NCBI GenBank assembly: GCA_017643215.1
Contig: JAEPNV010000002.1
Coordinates: 124,001-188,000 of the forward strand
Direction: 5' to 3'
DNA length: 64,000 bases
Origin: Roseibium sp.
GTDB taxonomy: Bacteria; Pseudomonadota; Alphaproteobacteria; Rhizobiales; Stappiaceae
Shown here: positions 1 through 9,512 of the stretch, piece after piece
Position numbering within the stretch: the stretch's first letter is position 1
How the letters are laid out: the number at the start of each line of letters is the position of its first letter
Translations under genes and position numbers: made by a program
Notes under the pieces: model-generated
Databases searched by the model: none
The model's input: the letters and a program-made list of their open reading frames with translations, nothing else
Told to the model about the DNA's origin: nothing

Positions 1-2
1 TG

Positions 3-1892
3 GTCTATTTCGACAAGTCGGTTCATGAACTGACGCTCGATGAGATGGCCTATCTGGCGGCTCTGCCCAAGGCTCCGAACAACTATCATCCGTTCCGTCA
101 GACCGAGCGTGCGATCGGCCGGCGCAACTGGGTGATGGATCGGATGCTGGAAAATGGCTACATCACCGAAGAAGAAGCCGAAGAAGCCAAGGCCAAGCCG
201 CTCGACGTGAAGCCGCGCGAGCGCGGGACACGGCTTTTCGCGGCCGAGTACTTCACCGAGGAGGTGCGCCGCGAGGTGGCCGATATTTTCGGCGAAGAAC
301 GGCTTTATGAGGGCGGCCTGTCAGTCCGCTCGACGCTTGATCCGAAATTGCAGGTGATTGCGCGCAAGACACTGATGGACGGTCTGATCGGTTTCGACCG
401 CCAGCGCGGCAGCTGGCGTGGATCGGTTGACAAAATCGCGATTGGCGCCGATTGGGGCGTTGAACTGGCCAAGATCAACGCCCTGGAAGACATTCCCGAA
501 TGGTCTCTGGCGGTCGTCCTTGAAGCCGAGGCGGGCGAGGCGACCGTTGGCATCCAGCCGCCCGATCTGGTGTCCGGCCGGCTGTCCAGCGAGCGCACCA
601 CCGGCAAGCTCTTTCTCGACACCATGAGTTGGGCACGCACTGGCGGCCGCGCCCCGACCGCGGTTTCCGACGTGTTGTCCGTTGGTGACGTCATCTATGT
701 TGAGGAAAGCAACGTCGCGCCCGGGACTTATGAGCTGCGGCAAATCCCGCGCGTGTCCGGCGCGCTGGTTGCCATGGACCCCTATACGGGCCGCGTTTTG
801 GCGCTGGTCGGCGGCTTCAGTTTTGCCGAGAGCGAGTTCAATCGCGCCACGCAGGCTTACCGGCAGCCGGGCTCGTCCTTCAAGCCGTTCCTCTATGCAG
901 CCGCGCTCGACAATGGCTACACGCCGTCATCCGTGGTGATGGACGCGCCGCTTGAAATCAGCCAGGGGCCGGGCCTTGAGACCTGGCGGCCGCAGAATTA
1001 TGGCGGCAAGTTTTATGGCCCGTCGACACTGAGAACCGGGATCGAACGATCCCGGAATGTGATGACCGTTCGCCTGGCGCAGGACATGGGGATGCCGCTG
1101 GTGGCCGAATACGCCAAACGGTTTGGCATCTACGACAACATGCTCCCAGTCCTGTCCATGTCGCTTGGCGCTGGTGAGACGACCGTGATGCGCATGACCG
1201 CGGCTTACGCGACCATTGCCAATGGCGGGCGCAAGATTCAGCCGACCCTCATTGACCGGATACAGGATCGGTACGGCCGCACAATCTACAAACATGACAG
1301 CCGGATCTGCGACGGCTGCACCCAGGACGCCTGGAACGGACAAGAGGAGCCGAATCTCATCGACGACCGCGAGCAGGTGCTCGACCCGATGACGGCCTAC
1401 CAGATCACCTCAATGATGGAAGGGGTCGTGCGGCGTGGAACGGCGACCAGCGTGCAGGCCGTCGGGCGCCCTGTTGCCGGCAAAACCGGCACGACGAATG
1501 ACGAGAAGGACGCATGGTTCGTCGGTTTCACGCCGGATATGGCGGTCGGTGTGTTCGTCGGTTTCGACACGCCGCGCCCGATGGGACGGGGCGCGACCGG
1601 CGGCCAGGTCGCGGCGCCAATCTTTACCGGGTTCATGAAGGAGGCCCTTGCCGGTAAACCTCCTGTTGAATTCCGGGTTCCGGCGGGCCTGCAACTCATC
1701 CCGATCGACAAGCGGACCGGTCTTCGCGTCGCCGCCGGATCGCCCGGGGCAATCCTTGAGGCCTTCAAGCCGGGCATGGCGCCGCCGGACAGCTATTCGG
1801 TGATTGGCTTTCAGGATGAAATGGGCATACCGCGCACGGTTTCGCCTGAAGCCGGACAAGCCGTGCTCAGCGGTACCGGCGGGCTCTACTGA
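3..1892 (+). CDS. mrcA: Penicillin-binding protein 1A, 5'-truncated
   Basis: Bifunctional class A penicillin-binding protein that polymerises glycan strands and cross-links peptides in periplasmic peptidoglycan. The frame is open to the window edge and no start is present, so the membrane anchor and most of the glycosyltransferase domain are missing. The visible part opens with the end of the glycosyltransferase domain (VYFDKSVHELTLDEMAYLA). The transpeptidase motifs are all present: SSFK with the nucleophile serine at 873-875, SRN at 1050-1058 and KTG at 1482-1490. A PBP1A-type OB-like insert precedes the transpeptidase domain. The gene sits directly upstream of prfB, an order common in Rhizobiales. 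Confidence 0.95.
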   Translation, partial: VYFDKSVHELTLDEMAYLAALPKAPNNYHPFRQTERAIGRRNWVMDRMLENGYITEEEAEEAKAKPLDVKPRERGTRLFAAEYFTEEVRREVADIFGEERLYEGGLSVRSTLDPKLQVIARKTLMDGLIGFDRQRGSWRGSVDKIAIGADWGVELAKINALEDIPEWSLAVVLEAEAGEATVGIQPPDLVSGRLSSERTTGKLFLDTMSWARTGGRAPTAVSDVLSVGDVIYVEESNVAPGTYELRQIPRVSGALVAMDPYTGRVLALVGGFSFAESEFNRATQAYRQPGSSFKPFLYAAALDNGYTPSSVVMDAPLEISQGPGLETWRPQNYGGKFYGPSTLRTGIERSRNVMTVRLAQDMGMPLVAEYAKRFGIYDNMLPVLSMSLGAGETTVMRMTAAYATIANGGRKIQPTLIDRIQDRYGRTIYKHDSRICDGCTQDAWNGQEEPNLIDDREQVLDPMTAYQITSMMEGVVRRGTATSVQAVGRPVAGKTGTTNDEKDAWFVGFTPDMAVGVFVGFDTPRPMGRGATGGQVAAPIFTGFMKEALAGKPPVEFRVPAGLQLIPIDKRTGLRVAAGSPGAILEAFKPGMAPPDSYSVIGFQDEMGIPRTVSPEAGQAVLSGTGGLY

Positions 1893-2022
1893 ACCGGTTT
1901 TGGCCGCCTTATCCGGTGTTTACACACAATCTGCGCGGCGCTACATTCCGCGCTCATTCCCCAAAAGGCCGGGATCTGCGGTTGGGCAGTCCGGTCCAGT
2001 TCAGCAATTCGCGAGGTGTTCG

Positions 2023-3154
2023 ATGCGCGCCGAAATGGAAGCCATCGTCGATGAAATCAAGCAGGCCATCAGCCTGCTGAGGAGGCATCTTTGACTGGGA
2101 TCAGGCCCTTGTCAGACTAGATGAACTCAATGCCGCGTCAGAAGATCCGGAGCTGTGGAACGACCCGTCCCGCGCGCAGAAGCTGATGCGCGAGCGCCAG
2201 CAACTTGATGACGGCATCAACGGGGTCAAGGCGCTTGAACAGGATCTTGCCGACAACGTTGAACTCATCGCGCTTGGTGAACAGGAAGATGACAATGCGG
2301 TCATCGAAGAAGCGGAAGATGCTCTTCGGGGTCTAAATGACCGTGTGGCTAAGCTCCAGCTCCAATCGCTTTTGTCCGGAGAGGCGGACGGCAACGACAC
2401 GTATCTGGAAATCAACTCCGGCGCCGGCGGAACCGAAAGCCAGGACTGGGCGGCGATGCTGTTGCGCATGTACCGCCGATGGGCCGAGCAACACGGCTTC
2501 AAGGTCGAGGTGCTCGAGTATCACGATGGCGAGGAAGCTGGAATCAAATCGGCGACGCTGCTGATTAAGGGTGAAAACGCCTATGGCTGGCTGAAGACCG
2601 AATCCGGCGTACACCGGCTGGTGCGGATCTCTCCGTATGACAGCAACGCCCGCCGCCATACGAGCTTTTCCAGCGCCTGGGTCTACCCTGTCGTCGATGA
2701 TTCCATCGAAATTGACGTCAATGAGGGCGACTGCCGGATTGACACCTACCGCGCGTCAGGGGCGGGCGGTCAGCATGTCAATACGACCGACTCAGCGGTC
2801 CGCATCACCCATCAACCGACGGGTATTGTTGTTCAGTGCCAGTCAGAGCGGTCCCAGCACAAGAACCGGGCCACGGCCTGGAGCATGCTGAAAGCCCGGC
2901 TCTACGAGTTGGAGCTGAAAAAGCGCGAGGAGGCGGCCAATGCGGAGCAAGCCTCCAAAACGGATATCGGCTGGGGCCACCAGATTCGATCTTACGTGCT
3001 GCAACCCTACCAGCTTGTGAAGGATCTGCGCACTGGTGTGGAAAGCACGTCGCCGGGCGATGTTCTTGACGGTGATTTGGACAAATTCATGGAAGCGGCT
3101 TTGGCGCAACGGGTTTTTGGCGGCGAGCCGGCAGTCGTCGAGGACGTGGAGTGA
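2023..3154 (+). CDS. prfB: Peptide chain release factor 2, programmed +1 frameshift
   Basis: Class I release factor that reads UGA/UAA stop codons and triggers peptide release on the ribosome. The gene is split over two frames: 23 codons from ATG 2023 to CTT at 2089-2091, an in-frame TGA at 2092-2094, then continuation in the +1 frame from GAC at 2093, giving about 376 residues. The catalytic GGQ motif (GAGGQHVN) is present. The stop-recognition tripeptide region reads SPYDS where E. coli RF2 has SPF. The start at 2023 is preceded by a GAGG ribosome-binding site at 2013-2016 and matches the usual N-terminus of this family (MRAE...LLRRHL). It is followed at once by a convergent peptidase gene. 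Confidence 0.95.
2080..2095 (+). promoter_or_regulatory. prfB programmed +1 frameshift site
   Basis: The sequence reads AGGAGG, CAT, CTT, TGA, C. This is the autoregulatory architecture known from E. coli prfB: an internal Shine-Dalgarno element three bases upstream of the CTT slip codon, followed by a poor-context TGA-C stop. Low RF2 lets the ribosome slip forward from CTT to TTT and finish the protein. Here the stimulator is a perfect anti-Shine-Dalgarno match (AGGAGG). Confidence 0.95.
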
Positions 3155-3210
3155 AGACGCGTTATCGCGAGCGCCAGACGGCTGGTGGCACACTGAAGAT
3201 CATGGACGAG

Positions 3211-4539
3211 TCAGCGGCCCAGGATTTGCGCCAGACGGTCTCCGGCGGCGACGTAACCCGCCGGATCCACCGACCCGTTTTCGGTTCGCACCTCATAGTG
3301 AAGATGCGGGCCGGTCGACCGTCCGGTTGATCCGATATTGCCGATGACATCGCCGGCAAGAACATGGTCACCTTCCGCGACCTGAAGACGGCTCAAATGG
3401 GCGTAGCGGGTCAGGTGGCCGTTGGCGTGCCGGATTTCGACCATCTTGCCATAACCGCCTTTCCAGCCCGCATGGCTGACCGTTCCGGGCGCCGCGGAGT
3501 ACACCCGTGCGCCGTATTGGCCCTTGAAGTCAATTCCACTGTGCATGGCCCATCGTTTCAAGAACGGATCGAGACGGGGCCCATACTCGCTTGAAATCCG
3601 GGCGCTAAGCACCGGTCGTCCGATCGGCAGGCGACCGGCGGCGAATTTGAGATCTTCGAGTGCATCAAGGGCGTGCGCCGCGCGGCCGACACGGTGTGCG
3701 AAGCTTTGCCCGGTGACCGGAACAAACGGGCCACCGGTTGCCGTTCCGGGACCTGCCGCCGTTGCCAGACTGACGCCCAGAGGGCGCATGGAGGCCAAAA
3801 TCGTGGCAATCTGACCTTCCGTTGCGACCGCGATCGCATCAAGCGCGGCGTTGCTGCGCTGGTCCATCATGCGCAGGCTGTTTTTGACATTGTCCAGGAC
3901 CGCATGTTCATCCGTTGCCAGCGGCTCGCCCAAACCAGGCTCAATGGGTGTGTCTGTGGCCGATCCGCGAAGGCCGAGGGCTTTGATCGGGTCTTTCAAG
4001 GGCTCGGATTCGCCGCCGATTGCCAGGAGATGGTCTGGTGGTGCCACAGCGGCGGTCGAGGGTGCGCGGACAGGCTTTTGCGGCGGGACGGGCCGGCCCG
4101 TTATGATCTGAATGCCGCTTTGTTCTGCCCGGTCCACAAGAGCTTCTACCATCGCGTGCTGTTTGGCGATTGTCTGTTGGCGGCGGATCAGTTCATGAAC
4201 CTGCAACTCGACGCTTTCACGATCCACGATTTGCCGGCTGTTCAAACGTTCGATCTCGGCACGCAGCCGATCGATTCGGTCCTGGTAAAGAAGCTCAAGC
4301 TCGGTTTTTTCCGCATCCGCAACCGCGACCATGTCGTCGCGCATAATCACGTAGACGGCATAGCATCCGGTGATCAGAGTGACCGCGAATAGGGACGCAA
4401 ACGCGGCCGCCAGTGCATGTTTTCGCTCAATGAAGGGCATCGGAAATGCTGCGCGATTCAGCATTCGCTCGGGACGGGTAAAACTGTTTGCACGCGCGGG
4501 CCTTTGGAAAGCGTTCTGCTTATTCATGGTCGCTGACAT
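3211..4539 (-). CDS. M23 family metallopeptidase, membrane-anchored
   Basis: Predicted periplasmic murein endopeptidase of about 442 residues. A basic N-terminus leads into one membrane segment (about residues 42-68). A charged heptad-like stretch consistent with coiled coil follows, then a linker, then a C-terminal LytM/peptidase_M23 domain. Zinc-ligand motifs are visible (HSGIDF and HLHYEV), together with SSEYGPRLDP and GSTGRSTGPH. The family cleaves peptide cross-bridges during growth or division, or acts as an activator. The start is ATG at 4539; a GTG one codon upstream and an ATG at 4527 are alternatives, and no strong ribosome-binding site decides between them. No terminator-like hairpin was seen between this gene and convergent prfB. 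Confidence 0.88.
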   Translation of the reverse strand: MSATMNKQNAFQRPARANSFTRPERMLNRAAFPMPFIERKHALAAAFASLFAVTLITGCYAVYVIMRDDMVAVADAEKTELELLYQDRIDRLRAEIERLNSRQIVDRESVELQVHELIRRQQTIAKQHAMVEALVDRAEQSGIQIITGRPVPPQKPVRAPSTAAVAPPDHLLAIGGESEPLKDPIKALGLRGSATDTPIEPGLGEPLATDEHAVLDNVKNSLRMMDQRSNAALDAIAVATEGQIATILASMRPLGVSLATAAGPGTATGGPFVPVTGQSFAHRVGRAAHALDALEDLKFAAGRLPIGRPVLSARISSEYGPRLDPFLKRWAMHSGIDFKGQYGARVYSAAPGTVSHAGWKGGYGKMVEIRHANGHLTRYAHLSRLQVAEGDHVLAGDVIGNIGSTGRSTGPHLHYEVRTENGSVDPAGYVAAGDRLAQILGR

Positions 4540-4615
4540 CACTCACTTCAGCTCGCCTGACATGGACCATGATTAGAATTTGGTAAGGTTAATATTTTCT
4601 ATGCCGCAAGGGCAT

Positions 4616-5452
4616 TCAGCCGGTCAGGCGGGCAAGTGGTTTGTAAAAACCGGGTGTCAATCCGGCCTCCGCGCGTGCCCGGTCGTTAAAGGGAGGCTTG
4701 AGATGCCCTTTGAAATGCGTCCGGACATAGTCGTGAAAGGCGGGCTCGGGCCGTTTGCCGGTCCGGTCGCATAAATAGCGGAACCATTTTGCTCCGAACG
4801 CCACGTGATTCTTTTCGTCCCGGTAGATCACCTCCAGCACTTTCGCGGTGTCATCATCTCCCAAGTCCCGGGCCTTGGCGATCATGGGCGGCGTGATGTC
4901 GAGCCCGCGGGCCTCCAGAACCAGAGGGATGATCGCGAGCCGTGCGGCGAGATCCGCGCCCGTCGCCTGAGCGGCCTGCCAGAGCCCGTCATGTGCTGGA
5001 TGGTCGCCATAGGCCGCATCAAGTTTCGAAAGCCGGTCCTGGAGCATGGAAAAGTGCTTCGCCTCTTCAAGGCCAACGCGCACCCAGTCGTCGTAGTAGG
5101 ACCTTGGCAATGGGACATCGGCAAACCGGCCGATCAGGTCCCAGGTCAGATCGACCGCATTCAACTCAATATGAGCCAATGAGTGGATCAGGGCGATTCG
5201 CCCCGCGGTCCCGCCGAGCTTGCGTTTCGGCATGTCGCGCGGGGCAAGCAAAACCGGGCGCTCCGGACGGCCTGGCCGGTCAGGCATATGGCCGTCGCGG
5301 GTCGGCGTGCCAAGCGCGAGGCGGCGCTGAAACCAGGCGCGTGCCGTGGCAAACGCCAAGCCGGTTTTTTCATCGGGATCTGCCGCGCGGACAATCGACC
5401 GGGCGCCGGCGACAAGCGTGGCGGGTGCGGCGGCGTGCATGACGGCTGGCAT
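4616..5452 (-). CDS. DUF455 family ferritin-like protein
   Basis: A 278-residue protein of the DUF455/COG2833 family. Members have a ferritin-like four-helix fold with di-iron-type carboxylate ligands and no firmly established function. Candidate ligands are visible in ELNAVDLTWDL, EEAKHFSML, EARGLD and DEKNHVAFG, a pattern of paired Glu/His helices. The start lies about 30 bases after the stop of bcp on the same strand, so the two may be co-transcribed. A link to oxidative metabolism is suggested only by that neighbour and by the putative metal site. Confidence 0.85.
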   Translation of the reverse strand: MPAVMHAAAPATLVAGARSIVRAADPDEKTGLAFATARAWFQRRLALGTPTRDGHMPDRPGRPERPVLLAPRDMPKRKLGGTAGRIALIHSLAHIELNAVDLTWDLIGRFADVPLPRSYYDDWVRVGLEEAKHFSMLQDRLSKLDAAYGDHPAHDGLWQAAQATGADLAARLAIIPLVLEARGLDITPPMIAKARDLGDDDTAKVLEVIYRDEKNHVAFGAKWFRYLCDRTGKRPEPAFHDYVRTHFKGHLKPPFNDRARAEAGLTPGFYKPLARLTG

Positions 5453-5481
5453 CCGGTCGGTTTTCGGCCTTTACGGTGTGT

Positions 5482-5949
5482 CTAAAGGTCTTTTGCCGCG
5501 GCAAGCACCGCATCGGCGTGACCGGGGACTTTCACCTTGCGCCAAATCTGGGCGATGGTGCCATCAGCCTTTACGAGGAAGGTTGCCCGTTCGACACCCA
5601 TATACTTCTTGCCGTACATGTTTTTCTCGACCCAAACGCCATAGGCTTGAGCCGTGGTCGTGTCCGGATCGGCGGCAAGGCGCACTGTCAAATTGTGTTT
5701 TGCCTTGAACTTGTCGTGTTTTTCGGCGCTGTCCGGCGAAATGCCAATGACGATCGCGCCAATCGCCTCGAATTCCGCTGCAAGACCGGAAAACGCTATC
5801 GCCTCCTTCGTGCAGCCAGGGGTATCGTCCTTCGGATAAAAATACACAATGACGGTCTTGCCCTTCAAAGCGCTCAAGGAAACGCGAGCGCCACCATCTG
5901 TCGCCAAGTCAAAATCGGGAGCTGCCATTCCGGTCGCCAGGTCACTCAT
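5482..5949 (-). CDS. bcp: Thioredoxin-dependent thiol peroxidase (Bcp), 1-Cys form
   Basis: Peroxiredoxin of the Bcp/PrxQ group, 155 residues, reducing hydroperoxides in the cytoplasm. The peroxidatic cysteine is Cys46 in DDTPGCTKEA. Many Bcp proteins carry a resolving cysteine five residues later (GCTxEAC); here that position is Ile and no other cysteine exists in the protein. It must therefore work as a 1-Cys enzyme that depends directly on an external thiol. The gene is divergent from the large AsmA-like gene, with about 225 bases between them. Confidence 0.93.
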   Translation of the reverse strand: MSDLATGMAAPDFDLATDGGARVSLSALKGKTVIVYFYPKDDTPGCTKEAIAFSGLAAEFEAIGAIVIGISPDSAEKHDKFKAKHNLTVRLAADPDTTTAQAYGVWVEKNMYGKKYMGVERATFLVKADGTIAQIWRKVKVPGHADAVLAAAKDL

Positions 5950-6174
5950 TCCGCCTTCCTTCCGTCACACTTGTTCGGTTTGTATCGGCATGGACAGCGC
6001 AGTCGATGAAACCACGGTTGAAGGTCCGACAGTCGCTTTTCCAGTCCGGTTCGGAGTATCATAGGTCGCGGGGCGACTCGTTCAATTACCTGACGACTGT
6101 GTGGTGTGATTGAAGCAGCTTCGACATGCGCTGAGACAACATGCGCTGTGGACGGCAACGAGAAAACAACGCGA

Positions 6175-9100
6175 ATGGATCAAGCGCACAGCTCTGGACA
6201 TCACACACCGCCGCCCAGACGCCGGCGCTTGCGGCGTTGGATTATGGTTGCCGGCATTGCCGGCCTGTGTGCATTCAGTGGCTTTGCCGCCATAAGAATC
6301 GCCTCAGGACCGATTTCTCTGCCTTTTCTCGCCGACTACATGGGAGAAATGGCCAGCACCGGCCCGACGCGTCTGAGTGTTGCAGAAGCTGCCATAGATT
6401 TCACTGCGGCGGACGGCCCGACGGTCATCGTCCGCGAAGCGAACCTGACGATTGCCGGTGAAACGCCGGTTGAGGTTTTCCTTCCCCATGTCGAGGCCCC
6501 GTTGCGCACCCGTGAGCTGTTGACCGGGAACATCGGGTTTGGATCGCTCGCACTGGACCGGCCGCGGGTTCGTCTCGGCGTTTCGGGTGCGGCTACGGTG
6601 ACCGCGCCCAGTATGGACAGTCTCGTGGAGGCGATTGATCGCGTGAGTGAGGTCGTCGATGCGGAATTCGCCAGGCGATCTTTGAGCTTCATCGATGTGC
6701 GTAATGGCGAGGTTGTTCTGGTGGGGCCAACCGAATGGCGGTCCGGTGGCATCGACGCCAACGTCCGGCGTGACGAAGACGGCACAATCACCGCGCTGGC
6801 GCGGGTCGCGGGCAACGCCGGGCCGTGGGAACTGGAATTTCTGCGCGCTTCGAATGCCGATGCGGCCGAACGACGGATCGCTTTGGCCGTGCGTGGGATC
6901 ACCTTTCGGGAGGTCCTCGATCCGGACCAAACGATCAAGTCGGGCAAGGGTTTGGGCCTGCCGGTCGACATCACGTTCGATTCCCGGCTTGGTCTGGACG
7001 GCACGTTCAAAAGCGCGAATCTTGTCGGGCGCATGCGCAACGGCTGGTTTCAGTTGGGGCGCACTTCGGTTCGCTTCGACGATGCGGCATTATCGTTGCT
7101 CTGGCGCGAAGGCAAGGACGCGATCCAGGTCCTGCGGTCCCATGTCATTCGCGGCAACACGCAGGTCTATCTAACTGGCGAAATCGCACCCCCGGGAGAT
7201 TCGGGAAACGATTGGACTGTCCGCCTTGCCACTGAAACAGCGCAGTTCGGCTCTTCCGACATCCCGGACCCGCCCGTGCGCATTGACGCCGCACAGTTGG
7301 TCGGGCGGTTTTCCGCGCAAGACCGGACGCTATATTTCGACACTGTCCGGATTCGGGCCGGGAATGCTGATTTTCAGATGGTCGGTTCGGTTCAAATCGG
7401 CGCTGACGGTCCATATTTGGGGCTCGCAGCGCACGCCGAACAAGTCCCGATCGCGATCGCAAAGCAGCTTTGGCCGATCACGCTGGTGCCACCGGCCCGG
7501 CGTTGGATCATTGATCGTATCAAGACCGGTCTGATCGAAAAGGCGAGTTACACCGCCGCGATCCGCCCCCCCGCCTTCGATCAAAGCGATCCGGATGCGG
7601 GCTGGTCCGGCAACGACATGCTGCTCGACATGAGTTTTTCTGGCGCGCGGGTTGCGCCGATCGGAACAGTCCCGGAGGCGAGGGGGCTCAATGGAACGCT
7701 GCGCATTGCCGATGAAACGCTAACCATTGAGGCCGTCGGAGGGACAGTGGCTGCCGAAGACACCGCCGGGCAAGTCGTCGACGTTCCGGAATTGACCTTC
7801 CGGATTTTTGACTTGCCGCTGAGGGTCGGCAAGGAAGCGGCGCTTGAAACCCGGCTGGAAGGGGCAACGGCAGATATTGGAACAATTGTCGACAGCGAGC
7901 CGTTTCGCGTGCTTGAGCGCGCCGGACTGGTCGGCAATGGACTTTCCGGGGAAAGCTCAATGGTTGTTGAGGCCCGGTTCCCGTTAAAGAGAAAAATCGT
8001 TCTCGACGATGTGGATTGGCAGGCGGAGGCCGTCACGAGCGGCTTTTCGGCCCGCGAACCGATCAAGGGCCACGTGGTCAGCAACGCGGATGTGGTCGTT
8101 CAGGTGGATCCAACGCAGGTTTCCATTACCGGAAAAGGTGAACTGGACGGCCTTCCCGCAGATATCGACCTTTTGCTGCCTCTTGGTGGATCGGGCGTAG
8201 AGGCACGCCAGGGCGTTAGCCTGGAGGTGACGACGGAAAAACTGAAGGAGCGCGGCATAGACCTCACCGCGTTCGTCAACGGTCCTGTGTCGATGCAGGT
8301 GCGCGACGAAAGCGGCGACCGGGAATTTGTTGTCGATCTGGCCGAGGCGGAAGTCGCGCTGACGCCACTCGGCTGGGCGAAAGCCGCCGGCGTGCCGGCT
8401 GAGGCAACATTCCGCCTGCGAGAGACCGAAACCGAACGCCAAATCGAAGACTTTACGCTCACGGCCGACGGGGTCGATGTGTCCGGCTCCATCAGGTTGT
8501 CGGCGGACGGTGACGTTGTCTCCGCATCGTTTGCGCGGTTCCGGCTGCGGCCTGATGATGACGCCTCGCTTAGCATTCAACGGTCCGGACCCGACGCCTA
8601 CAAAGTCGCCATGGTGGGCAGCAGTTTTGATGCGCGCGGCCTCATCCGGCAGATGCGCGCCTCCGGATCGGACGTTGACGGTGGATTTGCCCAGTCCCTG
8701 TCCATCACGGCGAATTTTTCCAAGGTCACAGGTTACAACGGCACGCGGCTTGACGAGTTCACCGGAACGGTTGAGACAAACAGCGAGGGTGTGCGGTCGG
8801 CGACCCTGACGGGGACACTCAACGGCCGCGCGCCCCTTGAATTCACAATGAGCCCTGACGGTGAGGGTCGGCGCGCCGCTGGAACTTTTCAGGATGCCGG
8901 TGCGCTATTGAGCTTCCTGGACCTTTATGAACGCATGCGCGGCGGGATCGGTCAGCTCAACGCCGTCCTGCCGACCGCGACGGACTGGACCGGTCAGTTC
9001 AGTGTCCGCGAGCTCTCCATTACCAATGATCCGGCCATTCAGCGCTTGCGCGAGCGGCCGGGTCTGTTGGCGGACCGGTCTGACCCGGGCCGGGTCCTGA

Positions 9101-9474
9101 TCGGTGGGGGCGATCTTGGCGGCGGCAACGCCTCCTTCGAAACGCTTGAGATCGTGTTTGCCCGCACGGGAGACATCCTGACGATTGAGCGCGGGGCGCT
9201 TCAGGGCGCGGTGTTCGGCGGCACTGTTTCAGGCTCGGTGGACTTGAAAACGCAGACGCTTGACCTTGCCGGAACTTTCGTTCCGATCTATGCGCTCAAC
9301 AACATATTCGCGAAAATACCCGTTCTGGGATTTGCGCTCGGCGGGAACACGGGCGAGGGTCTGATCGGCGTCACGTACCGTTTGTCCGGCGCGCTGACGG
9401 ATCCGGTGCTTGCGGTCAATCCGGTTTCGGCCATCGCGCCGGGCATCTTCCGGCGCATGTTTGAGTTCCAATAG
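6175..9474 (+). CDS. AsmA/YhdP-like large envelope protein (DUF3971)
   Basis: Very large protein of about 1,099 residues with a basic N-terminus (RRRRLRRW), one membrane anchor and a long beta-rich periplasmic body. This is the layout of the DUF3971/AsmA-like C-terminal group (YhdP-type, COG3164). Members are proposed to form hydrophobic-groove bridges carrying phospholipid from inner to outer membrane. The conserved C-terminus includes GGTVSGSVDLKTQTLDLAGT followed by VPIYALNN and a PVLAVNPVSA-type ending. The ATG at 6175 precedes the anchor; a GTG at 6106 in the same frame is possible but adds 23 low-complexity residues. A hairpin separates it from convergent tyrS. Confidence 0.85.
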   Translation: MDQAHSSGHHTPPPRRRRLRRWIMVAGIAGLCAFSGFAAIRIASGPISLPFLADYMGEMASTGPTRLSVAEAAIDFTAADGPTVIVREANLTIAGETPVEVFLPHVEAPLRTRELLTGNIGFGSLALDRPRVRLGVSGAATVTAPSMDSLVEAIDRVSEVVDAEFARRSLSFIDVRNGEVVLVGPTEWRSGGIDANVRRDEDGTITALARVAGNAGPWELEFLRASNADAAERRIALAVRGITFREVLDPDQTIKSGKGLGLPVDITFDSRLGLDGTFKSANLVGRMRNGWFQLGRTSVRFDDAALSLLWREGKDAIQVLRSHVIRGNTQVYLTGEIAPPGDSGNDWTVRLATETAQFGSSDIPDPPVRIDAAQLVGRFSAQDRTLYFDTVRIRAGNADFQMVGSVQIGADGPYLGLAAHAEQVPIAIAKQLWPITLVPPARRWIIDRIKTGLIEKASYTAAIRPPAFDQSDPDAGWSGNDMLLDMSFSGARVAPIGTVPEARGLNGTLRIADETLTIEAVGGTVAAEDTAGQVVDVPELTFRIFDLPLRVGKEAALETRLEGATADIGTIVDSEPFRVLERAGLVGNGLSGESSMVVEARFPLKRKIVLDDVDWQAEAVTSGFSAREPIKGHVVSNADVVVQVDPTQVSITGKGELDGLPADIDLLLPLGGSGVEARQGVSLEVTTEKLKERGIDLTAFVNGPVSMQVRDESGDREFVVDLAEAEVALTPLGWAKAAGVPAEATFRLRETETERQIEDFTLTADGVDVSGSIRLSADGDVVSASFARFRLRPDDDASLSIQRSGPDAYKVAMVGSSFDARGLIRQMRASGSDVDGGFAQSLSITANFSKVTGYNGTRLDEFTGTVETNSEGVRSATLTGTLNGRAPLEFTMSPDGEGRRAAGTFQDAGALLSFLDLYERMRGGIGQLNAVLPTATDWTGQFSVRELSITNDPAIQRLRERPGLLADRSDPGRVLIGGGDLGGGNASFETLEIVFARTGDILTIERGALQGAVFGGTVSGSVDLKTQTLDLAGTFVPIYALNNIFAKIPVLGFALGGNTGEGLIGVTYRLSGALTDPVLAVNPVSAIAPGIFRRMFEFQ

Positions 9475-9482
9475 ACGCTGAA

Positions 9483-9500
9483 ACGGCGGCCTGCCGCCGT
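9483..9500. terminator. Hairpin between convergent genes
   Basis: A perfect 7-base inverted repeat (ACGGCGG, loop CCTG, CCGCCGT) lies in the 38-base gap between the convergent AsmA-like gene and tyrS. It lacks a T-tract on either side, so it is at best a weak or Rho-assisted bidirectional terminator. Confidence 0.45.
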
Positions 9501-9512
9501 GAACCGCCAAAC

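Noticed and set aside
4575-4600. CtrA-type site (TTAA-N7-TTAA) before the M23 peptidase gene
   Set aside because: Only one good TTAA half-site; the second half does not match.
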